This document shows, piece after piece, positions 1 to 10,867 of a DNA stretch of 64,000 nt. Where the stretch lies: contig CAWUHX010000305.1 in the NCBI GenBank assembly GCA_963922205.1, positions 1 through 64,000 of the forward strand. The letters run 5' to 3'. This DNA is from Romanomermis culicivorax (taxonomy: Eukaryota > Nematoda > Enoplea > Mermithida > Mermithidae). Made by a program: the position numbers and the translations under genes. Below the pieces are notes generated by a model, which saw only the letters and a list, made by a program, of their open reading frames with translations, did not search any database and was not told the DNA's origin. Numbering within the stretch: the stretch's first letter is position 1; each line of letters opens with the position of its first letter.

Positions 1-794
1 CGGAAATTACTTAAGAGATGCAAGGTTGTAGGTTTCCGAATCCAAAAGCGTCAAAATGCTTGGGTATGCTCCTAATTGCATGGAAAAGCATCCGTAGGCA
101 CATTATAAACGTTTTTAAAAATGGCGAAAATTTTTGGAAAATGAAGAAAAAAATTTTGGGTCCGGTTTTCATGTGGAAAAAATCAACCGCTCTAAAAACA
201 TCGTGTTTTAAATGCTTAAAAATACTAAAAGAAACCGTCTATGAGCATTTTTAAGCGAAAAAAGACTTTGAGAAAATTGGGGAAAAAATTTTTACCCCAA
301 TCGCCATTTGACGAAAAAGCCGGCGGGAAAAACAGTGATTATAATCTTCCAATGTTCACCAAATACATCTTTTCAGTTTTCGATTCCCCAAAATTTTTTC
401 GACAATGAAGAACCTTGCATAAATTTTTTTCCTCATTCCTAATTTTCTTTCCTCAGAAGACTCCTTTGCAGAAAAAAACGGTGGACAGAGCAAATTCTGG
501 AAAAAATTGAGTTTTCTAGTTGATAAAGATCAGGTATTTAGTGTTATTCAGCGCAAAACGGCATATACTGTATCAAGTGCGGCTACCAGAACCGCAAAAA
601 GTACTCCACTCGAGAACTCTTTGCGGGTCCATAAACCGCAATGCGGTTGCGGGTTGCCACCCGCAAGATTTTTTTTCGGTTGCGGGTGACTTGCGGGCCG
701 CAATTTTTGAAAACCGCAAGAAGGTGTGCGGGCCGCACTGTTTTTCGCCCGTTGCGGCTAAGTATGCCTACGGCTTCACCAAGAGATGCATACC
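1..794. other. AT-rich intergenic sequence with a GC-rich motif patch
   Basis: I see no supported gene. Positions about 590-760 hold a patch of repeated CCGCAA / TTGCGG motifs in both orientations (ACCGCAA, TTGCGGGTC, GCGGGCCGCA), probably a decayed GC-rich repeat. The rest is A/T-rich with poly-A and poly-T runs. Short open frames here show no protein signature. Confidence 0.5.
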
Positions 795-1033
795 TATAGT
801 CTGTTTTTCTTATCATGCTTCTAGGTAATGAAAGTAGTGTTTCAGATTTTCACGATTTACGGATGAACAATACATCATATAGGACTGGAAATTTGTGAGC
901 GTACTATCCTAACCCTTAACAATTTTTCGTGTTAAAAATTTTACAGTAAGAGCTCCTCTGTGTAAACGATTTTGAATACATTACTGATTTGTGTCACTTT
1001 TTTATTTGGAAGCATTTCATAAAAAGATGATTA
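795..1033. mobile_element. TAGTCTG-family MITE, copy 1
   Basis: This is a non-coding element of about 240 bp with ends TATAGTCTGTTTTT and AAAACAGACTATA (the right end is degraded here). The family recurs at least eight times in this window with a shared interior (for example GCAAGTAGTATTTCAGATTT and GTGTCACTTTTCTATTTGG). The TA at the ends suggests the TA target duplication of Tc1/mariner-related MITEs. It abuts a second copy in opposite orientation. Confidence 0.75.
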
Positions 1034-1267
1034 TATAGTCTGTTTTTTATAAAGTGCTTCTAAATTCAAGAATGACAAAAACCAGTACTATCGTCAAAAT
1101 CGTTCACATAAAACGTTTGCTTTTTGCTCAAGAAATAGCTGACGGTTGTCTGAGTAAGCTCAGAAATTTGCAGTTGACATATGGTTCAGCAGAAAAATCG
1201 TAAAAAATGGAATAGTACTTGCTTTCCACTTTTATTATTTAAAAGCATTTCAGAAAAACAGATTATA
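1034..1267. mobile_element. TAGTCTG-family MITE, copy 2 (opposite orientation)
   Basis: Begins TATAGTCTGTTTTTTATAAA directly after copy 1 and ends AAACAGATTATA. The interior is the reverse complement of copy 1, so the two copies stand head to head. No coding capacity. Confidence 0.75.
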
Positions 1268-1403
1268 CGAATATTTCTTTCCATGCATGAACCATAAAGT
1301 CAATACCCTGAATATTTAGCTCCTCCAGAATTCCTTGAACGTACGGTGTTTTTTCCTGACGTCCTTATAATCAGGTGTCCGGAATGCGAGAAGAGCTATC
1401 ACC

Positions 1404-2400
1404 TGGAAAAATTTATTACCACTTGAAAAAAACCCGTTACATTTCGAACATGATCCACAACATTTTTTCACAATGCATCGCATTTTCTCCAAGATAATCT
1501 TGAAAAAATCAAGATCTTATCTTGAAAAAATGAAAATGGGCGGCACATCAACGGATTAAAATTTCTGATACAAGCCAATCAAAAGCTTCGCTCCGCCTCC
1601 TACGTTTACATATACGAGAACCCTTCAAAGTGGATTTCTAAGGTCACAGTTTGCTGGAAGAGGGTCGTTTTCACGGGGGTAGCAGAAGGGAATGATTATT
1701 TCGCACAGAGAATCCGATGGAAATATTGGTTTTTCATTTTGAAAAATATCTGAGATTTTTTAGAAAAACGTCAAAAAATGTTTGTTGTTCACACTAAATT
1801 CAGTAATTTCGGATAAGAATTCAAATTTTCCTTTCTTTTAGGATTCCTGAGCAGGTAGGGAATGGCCTTAGAACAGCCGACAAGTCGAAAATTGTGATTA
1901 TTTTCTAAAAAACTGCATTTTGTGTGAAAAACAAGCATTTTTGACGTTTCCCTGAAAGTCTCGAAACCAAAATTTTTTCATGAAAAACCAAAACGTTCAT
2001 CGGATTCCCCGTGCAAAATAATCCGCCTCTACTGCCAATGCTCCCCATAAAAATAAAGGGCACCCTTCGCCAGCGGTGACCTCTTGGAAAGGTTAACCGT
2101 ACGAGGCGCAGCACACTTTTGATTGATTAGATTCAGAAATTTTCATCCTTTGATGTGCCGCCCATCTTGATTTTTTTCGAGATTATCTTTAAAAATTCGA
2201 TGCACTTGAAAAAATTGATTCACCTCAAAAAAAGTCGAACATCGAAAAACTGTTACGCTTTGCTTTTTTTGGTATGCATCTTCAAATTTTTGCGATGCAT
2301 CTTGGAAAAATTTTGTGCATCATGTTCGAAGGTAACGATTTTTTTCAAGTGGTAACAAATTTTTCAGGTGGTAACGCCTTTTTTTCAAGTGGCCCCTCTC
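1404..2400. repeat. Fold-back (long inverted repeat) element A
   Basis: The sequence around ATGGGCGGCACATCA (1546 region) reappears inverted as TGATGTGCCGCCCAT (2150 region). The flanking text is also inverted on both sides: CAAGATAATC / GATTATC, CCAATCAAAAG / CTTTTGATTG, and the fish-hook motif GTGTGAAAAACAAGCATTT. The whole stretch can therefore fold back on itself. A related but diverged fold-back occurs at 7180-7860. No ORF of note. Confidence 0.6.
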
Positions 2401-2664
2401 TTAAGGCCCTGTCATACTTCACCGCGCGGCGCTTCGCGGTACCGGCCGGCGCCGCGCGGTACCGCCTTTGAAGTATGAATAGTTTTTTGTAATTTTTGCG
2501 GCGCCCCGTCAGGTTTCAACTAAACCAATACACATTTTTTGAGAAGAGCAAAATCCAAAAGTAAAAAAGCGGCGCCGTACGGCGCCGCTCGGCGCCGCCT
2601 ATTAGTATGAATAGGACAACCGGCGCCGCGCGGTACCGCGCGGCGAAGTATGACAGGGCCTTTA
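2401..2664. mobile_element. GC-rich TTA-flanked MITE (PIF/Harbinger-like), short copy
   Basis: The terminal inverted repeat AGGCCCTGTCATACTTC (2404 on) is matched by GAAGTATGACAGGGCCT ending at 2661. TTA on both sides (2401-2403, 2662-2664) is the 3-bp target duplication typical of PIF/Harbinger elements. The interior is dominated by palindromic GGCGCC/GGTACC/CCGCGCGG blocks, very unlike the AT-rich surroundings. Open frames in it are GC-repeat artefacts. A larger relative lies at 14774-15611. Confidence 0.8.
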
Positions 2665-3340
2665 TTCCGTACAAGTGATTAAACGATCCACAGGAATTCT
2701 TTTTCACGAAGAAGTTCAATAAGCTCGAATATTTTATTATCTGATAATTTGTTTCGAATAGACAAGGCAAAAACATAGCAAAGAAAATGAAATCTCACAA
2801 CTAATAAATCTAGTGATTAGGTATCTTATCGGACCTTTTGACCCGGCATGCTACCCGATGCAACCCGAAAGGTAAAAAAAGACTCTTGACCCGACCCGGC
2901 GCGTTATCTAGAATGCCTCTGTACATTAAATGTCACAGGTCAAAGAATGCTGTTGATCATTTTCACTGTTGAAAGGAAAAATATATTCATTCTACATTCG
3001 AGATTAAAATTCAGTCATTATTACATTATTTGAAAAAAAACTTTTTCAGTTTTCCCATGAAGGTAGTGAACGATAGTAGTTAGTGATCGATGTATTGGCA
3101 TCGACTGATATTGAACTTTTTTTTTATCAACCGTTGGTTTTTTGGGCGAGCTATGATCAATAATATCCTGTCTTCTGTGGCAATTATTGCTTTAATTAGC
3201 CTTGCATGTGATTGTTTAATGGTTAAATGTAAATTTTAGGTCACATTTGGTCATTTGTGAAAATTAAATATGATTTTTTCCTTCACTGCATTATGACACA
3301 ATGGGTGAAGAATAATTTTGGATTCTATGACAAACTATAC
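2665..3340. other. Intergenic AT-rich stretch
   Basis: No gene, RNA or clear repeat boundary was recognised. A stretch near 2840-2910 contains a short degenerate duplication around GACCCGG / ACCCGACCCGG. Confidence 0.4.
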
Positions 3341-4250
3341 TGAACAAAATATACTGAACAGAACATATTGGACAAAATATACCGAGCAATATATTCGAGG
3401 GTAAAAATATATTGAGAAAAAATACACTAGATCAAAAGCATCACACAGTGCAAGGTATACATATCCATCAAAATTCTTTTGAGACATTTAGATATTACGA
3501 ACAAACTTGGTAGTTTTTTGAGAATTTTTTCGGGCACATAATTGCTTAAAACTTTAACAAAAAGACTAAATGATTTTCAGAGTTTTATGTCGAACAAATT
3601 GAATCACAGCATGATCAAAATAATATCAGCAATTTATGTCAGAACAAATCACAGCTCAATTAAGATAACACAATGAAATAAAAAAAACAACGTGAAGAAG
3701 CAAATAAAAAACGAGAAAAAAACAACTCAGAAATTGCAATTATGAGAAATGCTTCTCAAGCACTGAATGAGGTGTTTGTGATCATTTTGCAGCCATTGAT
3801 TCGGATAATTTGCAAAAATTCGACTGATTATCATCACCAGATTCTCGAAGCACTATGGATTTTTCGTTTTTGGTTCCTACACAGTGAATTTTGCGATAAA
3901 TCGAACAAATCAAGCATTTATCACTGTTAGCAAAACTTGAGATTAATTGAAGATATATCTGTTTCGATTCATTTGAGTTTTACTTTTTTGAATAATCACA
4001 AAATGCAATGCCATAGGAAAAATTACTGACCAGAACGGCAGAAAAAAACAATGTGCCTAGTATATTTTGTTCAGTACATTTCTGATTTAGTATATTATCT
4101 CAATATATTTTTACTCAGTGTATATTGTTCAGTATGTGTTGTCCAGTATATTTTGTATAGTGTATTTTTTTCTCAGTATATTTTTACTCAAGCATGTTTT
4201 GATCAGCTTATTTTGTTCAGTATGTTTTGTGCGGTATATTTTGTCCAGAT
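3341..4250. repeat. Inverted-repeat element with ~20-bp tandem subrepeats in its arms
   Basis: The left arm (about 3341-3430) is built of variants of ACTGAACAAAATATA. The right arm (about 4050-4250) carries the inverse, TATATTTTGTTCAGTA, repeated about ten times with substitutions. This gives a fold-back layout with subrepeat arms around a ~600-bp unique core (3440-4045). Short frames across the right arm merely translate the tandem repeat. Confidence 0.6.
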
Positions 4251-4469
4251 ACCATAATTTTCAGCCTTCACCTACAAAAAGAGGTATGCTTAAAAATCGT
4301 CCAATTTTACCTAATTTATGAAGAATTATTCAACAGTATCATGTTAAAAGCTATGATGTTTTGTCAAAAACATGTTGATATAAAATACTGCTCGAGTGTT
4401 CTGACAAGGAATGAAATTTGCGCCTTAAAAAGTACAAACACGAACTAAAAATCGGTACCGAGACATTAG

Positions 4470-4665
4470 AGCGCAGGGGCCGGTTTCATCAACGAGGCTT
4501 AAGCTCCAGCTGAGCTGCAGCTTAAGCTGTACCTTAACTCTATATGTTATACCATTGCCGTTAAGCTGCAGCTGGGCTGTAGCTTAACTCATGCACGCAA
4601 ACGATATCAAGGAAGTTAAGCTGCAGCTGAGCTCTAGCTTAACTCTGTATGTTATAACATTACAT
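4470..4665. repeat. GTTAAGCTGCAGCT-type palindromic repeat
   Basis: Three successive copies of a palindromic motif (TTAAGCTGCAGCTGAGCT...AGCTTAAC), spaced 60-70 bp apart, start after GGGGCCGGTTTCATCAAC. The composition suggests a MITE terminus, but I cannot define its other end. Confidence 0.5.
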
Positions 4666-4679
4666 GACATGACAACATG

Positions 4680-6062
4680 ACAATAGGACGCATGGACAGT
4701 AGAGCGCATCTATTGGATCGAAAAAATTTTAACCAATTTTCCGTGATCTGCAATGAAAGCGAATTTTGAATTGCTTTTGAAGATGAAAAGAGAATATTAA
4801 GCAATCAGCTTTATTTCAAAAGCTGACAAAAAATTGCGCGTGTGATTCTGAATGCGACTTAGAAATTCAAGATGAATTCGAAAGTAACAAAATGAAATAA
4901 CTTGATTCTAAGGTTCAAAGATCAAATATATGCGATTTTTTGTGTCTCTCGCAACTTTTGACAAAATACTCCATGGTAGAAAAACGCTTCGGCTTTGACC
5001 TGAACTTCTTCAGAGACACGAAAAAATTTAAAGAAAGCATTTCTGGACTGAAATGTAGTTATTTTTCATATTATTTTATTTCCGATTTTTTATTTTGCTT
5101 TAATGTAATTTTTCTCTGCTCTATTTTCCTGTGCTTTTATGTCTCTTTGCTCTACTCTCCATGGTCTATCGTCCTGCGCTTTATTGCGCTTATCCGTTAT
5201 TGTCCTGCGCCCTATTGTCTCAGGGGCCGACGCAGAAATTTTTTTGAGGGACGGGCGGAAATTTTTTATTTACAATTTTTATATTTTTGTTGAATTATTT
5301 GCTTCGATATGCAAACGATTTTTTTTCTTATTTTTCTTTTTTTCTTAAAATTTTTTCTAAAAAAACAAAACGAAAAAAAGGACGAAACAATGGGGCAGCT
5401 GGCAAGAAAATAGATGATAGATGAAAGAAGAAAATATTCGCAGAAACATTAATTTTGGCTACAGTATTTTACTGGATTTTGTAGATTTTTGATCATTTGC
5501 GTTTAACCATTATCTTGATAATTTTTATTTCTAGACCATGAGTTTAGGAGGCGCGGTCGCCTCCGCCCTTGCATCCGCTACTGTCCGCGCTCTAATGTCC
5601 AGTACGCTAAAAATCATATTTATTGATGAAACTATAGAACAAGCATACTCATGAAAATCACTCAGAAGTCACTGCATTTTCCAGGTGGTCCTTGTCCATC
5701 CATTGCGATATATTTATTACATATACTATAAAATTATCAAATAACCAACAGGCTAGGTTAATGTACTGATTGTTTCGCAAATTGACATATCACGCTATGC
5801 AAAAAAAGTTTAAACCATCGAGCATAGTGAACTGGCATTCAAATATTTTTTGAATCTGAATGGAAATAAAGGATGCTTTTTTACCCAATACAACACAAGA
5901 AAATATGTGACTTTGAGTCCTGATAAATTTTCATTGATCTGGGTTGGATGGTTGCTCAACGAAATGCGTCAAATGAAAAATCGAAAATTCCGAAAATTTT
6001 CAATAAATTTCAGAAATAGAGTGATTATTTAAAACTTATTTACAGGAAACGGCTAGAGTTAT
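4680..6062. other. Intergenic region with degenerate short repeats
   Basis: Variants of GCTCTATTGTCCTGCGC recur at 5110-5240 and 5580-5605, and inverted at 4680-4710. They may be the arms of another decayed fold-back of about 0.9 kb. Nothing coding is supported. Confidence 0.4.
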
Positions 6063-6311
6063 TTATAGTCTGTCTTTTATAAAGTGCTCCGAAACTGAAA
6101 AGTAACACAAATCAGTACTGTCGTCAAAATCATTTACATAGAGTTTTTGCCGTAAAATTTTTCACCCGAAAAATTGTTAAAAGTAGGTCAGTATGCTCAG
6201 AAATTTTCAGACCTATATCGCATATTGTTCATTAGAAAATCGTGAAAATCCGAAATACAACTTGCTGTCCACTTTTATTATTTAGAAGCATTTCAAGAAA
6301 AACAGACTATA
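6063..6311. mobile_element. TAGTCTG-family MITE, copy 3
   Basis: Runs from TATAGTCTGTCTTTTATAAA to AAAAACAGACTATA, about 249 bp, with the family interior (CAGTACTGTCGTCAAAATC, TACAACTTGCTGTCCACTTT). No ORF. Confidence 0.8.
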
Positions 6312-7179
6312 GATGCCCTTTGCTGCATTTGAAAGGCGCTGCAATCTACAATCATTTGGTCTATTTCTGTCTGGCTGACATCACGCGGTGTGAAACAGGG
6401 TGCCTCCAACAATAGAGAATTTTCTCACAGCCCATAACATGGACCAGAGCCAGACGGACGACATTCTATTTTGTAAGATTAGATTCGCTACTTCGATTTT
6501 TTTTCAATCAAATTCCTGAAGAGAAGAATTTTTTTTGCAACTCTTCTGAGACTTGGTGGGATATTTAGTCGGATTTGATGGGATATTTAGTGGGATTAAT
6601 CAGCATTTTTTACCCACTTTCAGAATGTGCAGACATCTACAGCTTCCAAAGCGGTACATTAATGCGATTGAAATTTTATCCCAATGTGTTGGACATTAAT
6701 GGCTACTGAAATGAAGAGAAACAAGCTGAGGCATCCTACGGAAAGGTGCCCAAGTAATGCTCCAAAGACCTTTTTTGGTATATTTCGACCTATTTTTCAA
6801 CGCTTTAAAATAGCATAACAAGTGTAAAGTAAGGGATTGAAAATTTGTTTCATAATCGAATATAGATCATTGTATTCTGCAAATAATGAATATTTGGCTA
6901 CAGAGTAACACCTTTTTCGAAATATGATTTTTTGAAACACGTATACAGACTGAAAAATGACAAAAAAATGTAAAAATTCTTAACTTTTGGGTATTGTAGC
7001 AATACGAATTTTGCCTTTTATGCGAAATGAATGTCCCCACAATATTCAGCGTGTAAAAATTCTCAAAATATCTCATTTTCAGACTTAATTAATTTTCAAC
7101 ATATCATAGGACCATGGAACAGAATGTCCAATCTATCAGAAATCTTGTCTTTACAACAAAATTTAATCGCAATCTGAGG
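6312..7179. other. Intergenic stretch
   Basis: No feature is supported. Positions about 6550-6600 contain a short imperfect duplication around GGGATATTTAGT. Confidence 0.35.
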
Positions 7180-7860
7180 TCAATGCTTGCTGGTGGAGGG
7201 GGCTCTTGGTTTTTTCGGGACGTAGTTTAGAGGTGGAAGTTATTTTACTAGGAGAATCCGACGGACATACTGGTTTTTCATAAAAAATTTTATTTTTCGA
7301 AATTTTTCAAGAAAACGCAAGAAACGCTGGTTTTTAACCAAAATGCAGTAATTTATGAAAATAAACAAAATTTTAGACTTCGTCAGCTGTTCTATGATCA
7401 TTCTCTACCTGCTCAGTAACTCGACAAAGAAACTAAAATTTGGATCGTTTCCCAAAATTACCGCGTTTTGTGTGAAAAACAAGTATTTATGACGTTTTTC
7501 CCAAAAACCTCGAAAAATCAAAAATTTTATGAAAAATCAATATGTCTATAGGATTCCCAGTGAAAAATAACTTCTCCACTCTGTCATCCCTCCTAAAAAC
7601 CATATGCGCCCCTCCGCCAGCTTGTCGTGTCCGCAGAAATCTACCTTGAAGGACTCCCGTATACCTGGGAGGCGGAGCAAAGCCTTTGATTGGCTAAGAA
7701 ATTCTCATCCTCCGGTGCGCCGCATATTTGGATTTTTTTCAAGATTGGATCTTGATTTTTTACAAGATGAGCTTTTGATTTTTTTTGAGATATCATCTTA
7801 ATTTTTTTCAAGATTATCTTGAAAAAATGCGATGAACTTGAAAAAATTGCGGTGCATTTG
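7180..7860. repeat. Fold-back related element B
   Basis: Shares with element A the segment GTGTGAAAAACAAGTATTTATGACG, the sequence around GGATTCCC and the terminal run of AAGATTATCTTGAAAAAATG. The central part again pairs imperfectly with itself (GAATCCGACGGACATACTGG against CAATATGTCTATAGGATTCC). Non-coding. Confidence 0.5.
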
Positions 7861-8078
7861 ATTTTGGATAGCAGTTCGATCAGGATTCGTTGGAGTTTGG
7901 ATGGCCCGCATTTTTCGGGTGTTCGTGTGAAGTAGGTTGAAACATATAAAATAAATTTTAAAAATAAGAAACTTTATCTCAACTCTAGAATTTGGTGACT
8001 TTGGTATCAATCGATAGACCTGGTTGAGTTTTATCCAAAAATGTAGACTACAAAAATCTCTTTCTAGTTAAACTTCAG

Positions 8079-8484
8079 TTAACAATCGTGCAAACTACAA
8101 AATTTCCTAGAGTTGAAACGATCGATCATCAAATCATCTATAAGAATATCACTATGGAATCGTCGTCACAGATTTTAGTTAACAGTTTACAACCGGCGAC
8201 ATTTTACGCTATCATCGTAGAAACCGTACAGTTCAAAAATAACGGTAGCATACTAGAAAGAGCCGAAGTTACAACCAAAGAAGATAGTACGCGATTTCAC
8301 AATGCATGTGTAAAACTGTACATTATAGTTTTTGTCCTTTCAAGTTCCGGATGCTCCTATTTTGATAAGCAAAGGCGATCAATTGGTTCGGTTCAATGGC
8401 GTTGGCCAAGTTGGAAGATGTAGTGTAAAGTGGAAATTACCGAAATTACCGAAATTTCCTCGTGGACAAATCTTGCACTATGAG
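8079..8484 (+). CDS. Two exons of a fibronectin type III protein (possibly insulin-receptor-like), partial gene
   Basis: Exon 1 (8079-8286) follows a TTCAG acceptor and ends before GTACGC. A 58-bp intron (8287-8344) ends TTTCAAG, and exon 2 (8345-8484) ends before GTATGC. The phase-1 junction reads in frame through TKED|IPDAP. Exon 1 has a typical end of an FnIII domain (LQPATFYAIIVETV, then TTKED). Exon 2 has the start of another (PDAPILI, then VKW-LP-LP, RGQILHYEV). The order, with LxPxTxYAIxVxT followed by a W-x-P ... GxIxHYxV module, recalls the ectodomain of insulin-receptor-type kinases. That assignment is an inference and other FnIII receptors fit too. No earlier or later exons are recognised. 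About 220 bp downstream begins the long inverted-repeat structure, so following exons may lie beyond it or be lost. Confidence is good for the exons and low for the exact family. Confidence 0.6.
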
Positions 8485-8706
8485 GTATGCATAGTTTTTT
8501 CTAGCATTTTACAAGCCATGGCTTGTTGGACTGACAAAATGGCTTGTAGAATTTTAGTCCAACAAGCCAAAATGACTTGTCAGAATTTTTTGAGTCATGT
8601 GTTTGATCATATCGGATACAGAAAAGATGCATTTTGGTGCATTTTAGAAGGTCATAATCTCAAATTTTTCCTGCGCTTCGCGCCGGTTATAACTTAACTA
8701 AGCATC
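8485..8706. other. Intronic/intergenic sequence with CAAGCCA palindromic repeats
   Basis: Contains alternating ACAAGCC / GGCTTGT motifs (8510-8590), also seen at 13381-13450. It also contains a segment ending in GCGCTTCGCGCCGGTTATAA that recurs at 29241-29330 inside another element. Probably pieces of mobile elements in the intron after the FnIII exons. Confidence 0.45.
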
Positions 8707-9229
8707 ATAGGTGGCGCGACAGCGTCAACCTATAATATACTTGGCCCTCAAATTTCATGTCCCCCCCCCTCTAGAGCCAAAACGGTAAGACCTAGAACCT
8801 TCGGGTTTTCTGCATAATATCGGGCATAAGGGCAAACTATGGGGTGCCTTTTGTCATTTCGCCTCTATCTGCAAGTGGTGATTGACGAGGCCCAAAAAAC
8901 ATGCAAAAAACGCACTTTTTAAGGCCCCCCAGTTCCACCATGCCCAGCAATCGGTGTGCCATATCCAACCTCCATACTTCGGCCTAAGCATCTTGGGGGT
9001 GTAATCTCAAATGCGAATTTTTTTTTCTTTGAAATATGGCCTCAATTCAATTATATGGTTGTCCAAAGTCCCGGAAAACGCCAAATTCCCCAATTTTGTT
9101 ATATAATACTTATGGGTTCAAAAAAATAATTTTTTGCAGCATAATGCACTACTAATTTTTTTCCAGTATCAATTGAACCTGTAGCATTATTGGGATTTTT
9201 GGGCTGCTAGGGTTTTCGACCATTGGGAA

Positions 9230-10610
9230 TTTGATGGACGCGGTCACTTTACACAAAAAATTATCCTTGGTGTAAACAAGCGTATTTCCGTAATTTTTCA
9301 GTGGAGGGAGTTTTCGACCGCGGGGATTCAATAGATATGGTCACTTTACACCAAAAATTATCCAATGTGTAAACAAGCGTATTTTCATGATTTTTTGCTG
9401 GAAGAGGTTTTCGACCACGAGGAATTCAATAAATGTGATCACTTTACACAAAAAATTATCCCGTGAGTAAACAAGCGTATTTTCGTGATTTTTCAGTGGA
9501 AGGGGTTTTCGACCATGGGGAATTTGATGAATGTGATCATGTTACATAAAAAACTATCCCGGGTGTAAACAAGCGTATTTTTGTAATTTTCTATGGAAGG
9601 GGTTTTTGATTGCGGGGAATTCAATGGATGCTTCACTTTACACAAAAAAGTTATCCAGGGTGTAAACATGCGTATTGCCGTAATTTTCTTGCGGAGGGGA
9701 TTTTCGACCACAATGAATTCCATGAATGTGATCACTTTACACAAAAAATTATCCCGTGAGTAAACAAACGTATTTTCGAGATTTTTCAGTGGAGGGAGTT
9801 TTCGAACGCGGGGATTCAATAGATGTGGTCACTTTACACAAAAAATTATCCAATGTGTAAACAAGCGTATTTTCGTGATTTTTCAGTAGAAGAGGTTTTG
9901 AACTACGGGGAATTTGATGAATGTGATCATCTTACATAAAACAACTATCCCGGGTGTAAACAAGCGTATTTTTGTGATTTTCTATGGAAGGGGTTTTTGA
10001 CTGCGGGGAATTCAATGGATGCTTCACTTTACACAAAAAAGTTATCCAGGGTGTAAACATGCGTATTGCCGTAATTTTCTTGTGGAGGGGATTTCGACCA
10101 CGAGGAATTCAATGAATGTGATCACTTTACACCAAAAATTATCCCGTGTGTAAACAATCGTATTTTCGAGATTTTTCAGTGGAAGAAGTTTTCGACCATG
10201 GGGAATTTGATGAATGCGATCATCTTACATATAAAGCTATTCCGGGTGTAAACAAGTGTATTTTCGTTATTTCTTGTGGAAGGGGTTTTCGACTGCGGAA
10301 AATTCAATGGATACGTCATTTTACACAAAAATCTATCTGGGGTGTAAACAAGCATATTTTTGTGATTTTCTTTGGAAGGGGTTTTCGACTGCGGTGAATT
10401 TAATGGATGCTCACTTTACACAAAAAAATTATTCTGGATTTAACCAAGCCTATTTTCGTAATTTTTTTGTGGAAGGGGTTTTCGACCATCTGGAATTTAA
10501 TGAATGCGATCACTTTACGCAAAAAAATTTTCTTCGGGAGGGGTTGTCGATCACTGAGAATTTAATGAATGTGATCACTTTACACACTAATTCATATCTA
10601 GTGTAAACAA
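9230..10610. repeat. Tandem array, ~97-bp unit, with four-unit higher-order period
   Basis: At least 13 copies of a unit containing TTTACACAAAAAATTATCC, GTAAACAAGCGTATTTTCG and GTTTTCGACCACGGGGAATT. Successive GCGTATTTT motifs fall near 9276, 9380, 9474, 9570, 9670, 9766, 9865 and 9964. A distinctive variant (GTAAACATGCGTATTGCCG with GATGCTTCACTTTACAC) recurs about 386 bp apart (9617-9700 and 10003-10085), so the array has a four-unit higher-order repeat. Open frames here are translations of the repeat. Confidence 0.85.
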
Positions 10611-10867
10611 AGGTACTTCTGCGATTTTTTGGGTTGAAAGATTCTAGACCATGAGGAATTCAATAGGTATGGTCGTTTTTCAGTCTGTTTACAATGGTTT
10701 TTAAGTACTATGCAGTTTACACATCTTTTACTTTTGCCGGAAGTGAGAATTCGTAGCTTGAAGATGGTTTTTTATTGTCTTTTTGACGTGAAGATGACCA
10801 AATTTAAAACTTCAATGTGCTTCTATGAAGGTTTTCGTGCGTGGTTGAGGCCCACTAAAAAGCGGTG

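Noticed and set aside
4051-4448. Hydrophobic Cys/Phe/Tyr-rich frames that look like membrane proteins
   Set aside because: They are translations of the TATATTTTGTTCAG tandem repeat arm.
5139-5348. Hydrophobic frames near 5.1-5.3 kb
   Set aside because: T-rich low-complexity sequence; no conserved motif or splice structure.
10146-10606. Open frames of 83 and 116 codons
   Set aside because: They translate the ~97-bp tandem repeat (recurring FDHGEF-type text) and have no independent signal.
9230-10610. CRISPR-like regular repeat array
   Set aside because: Units are ~97 bp and repeat over their whole length with no unique spacers; eukaryotic context; the array is part of an inverted repeat.
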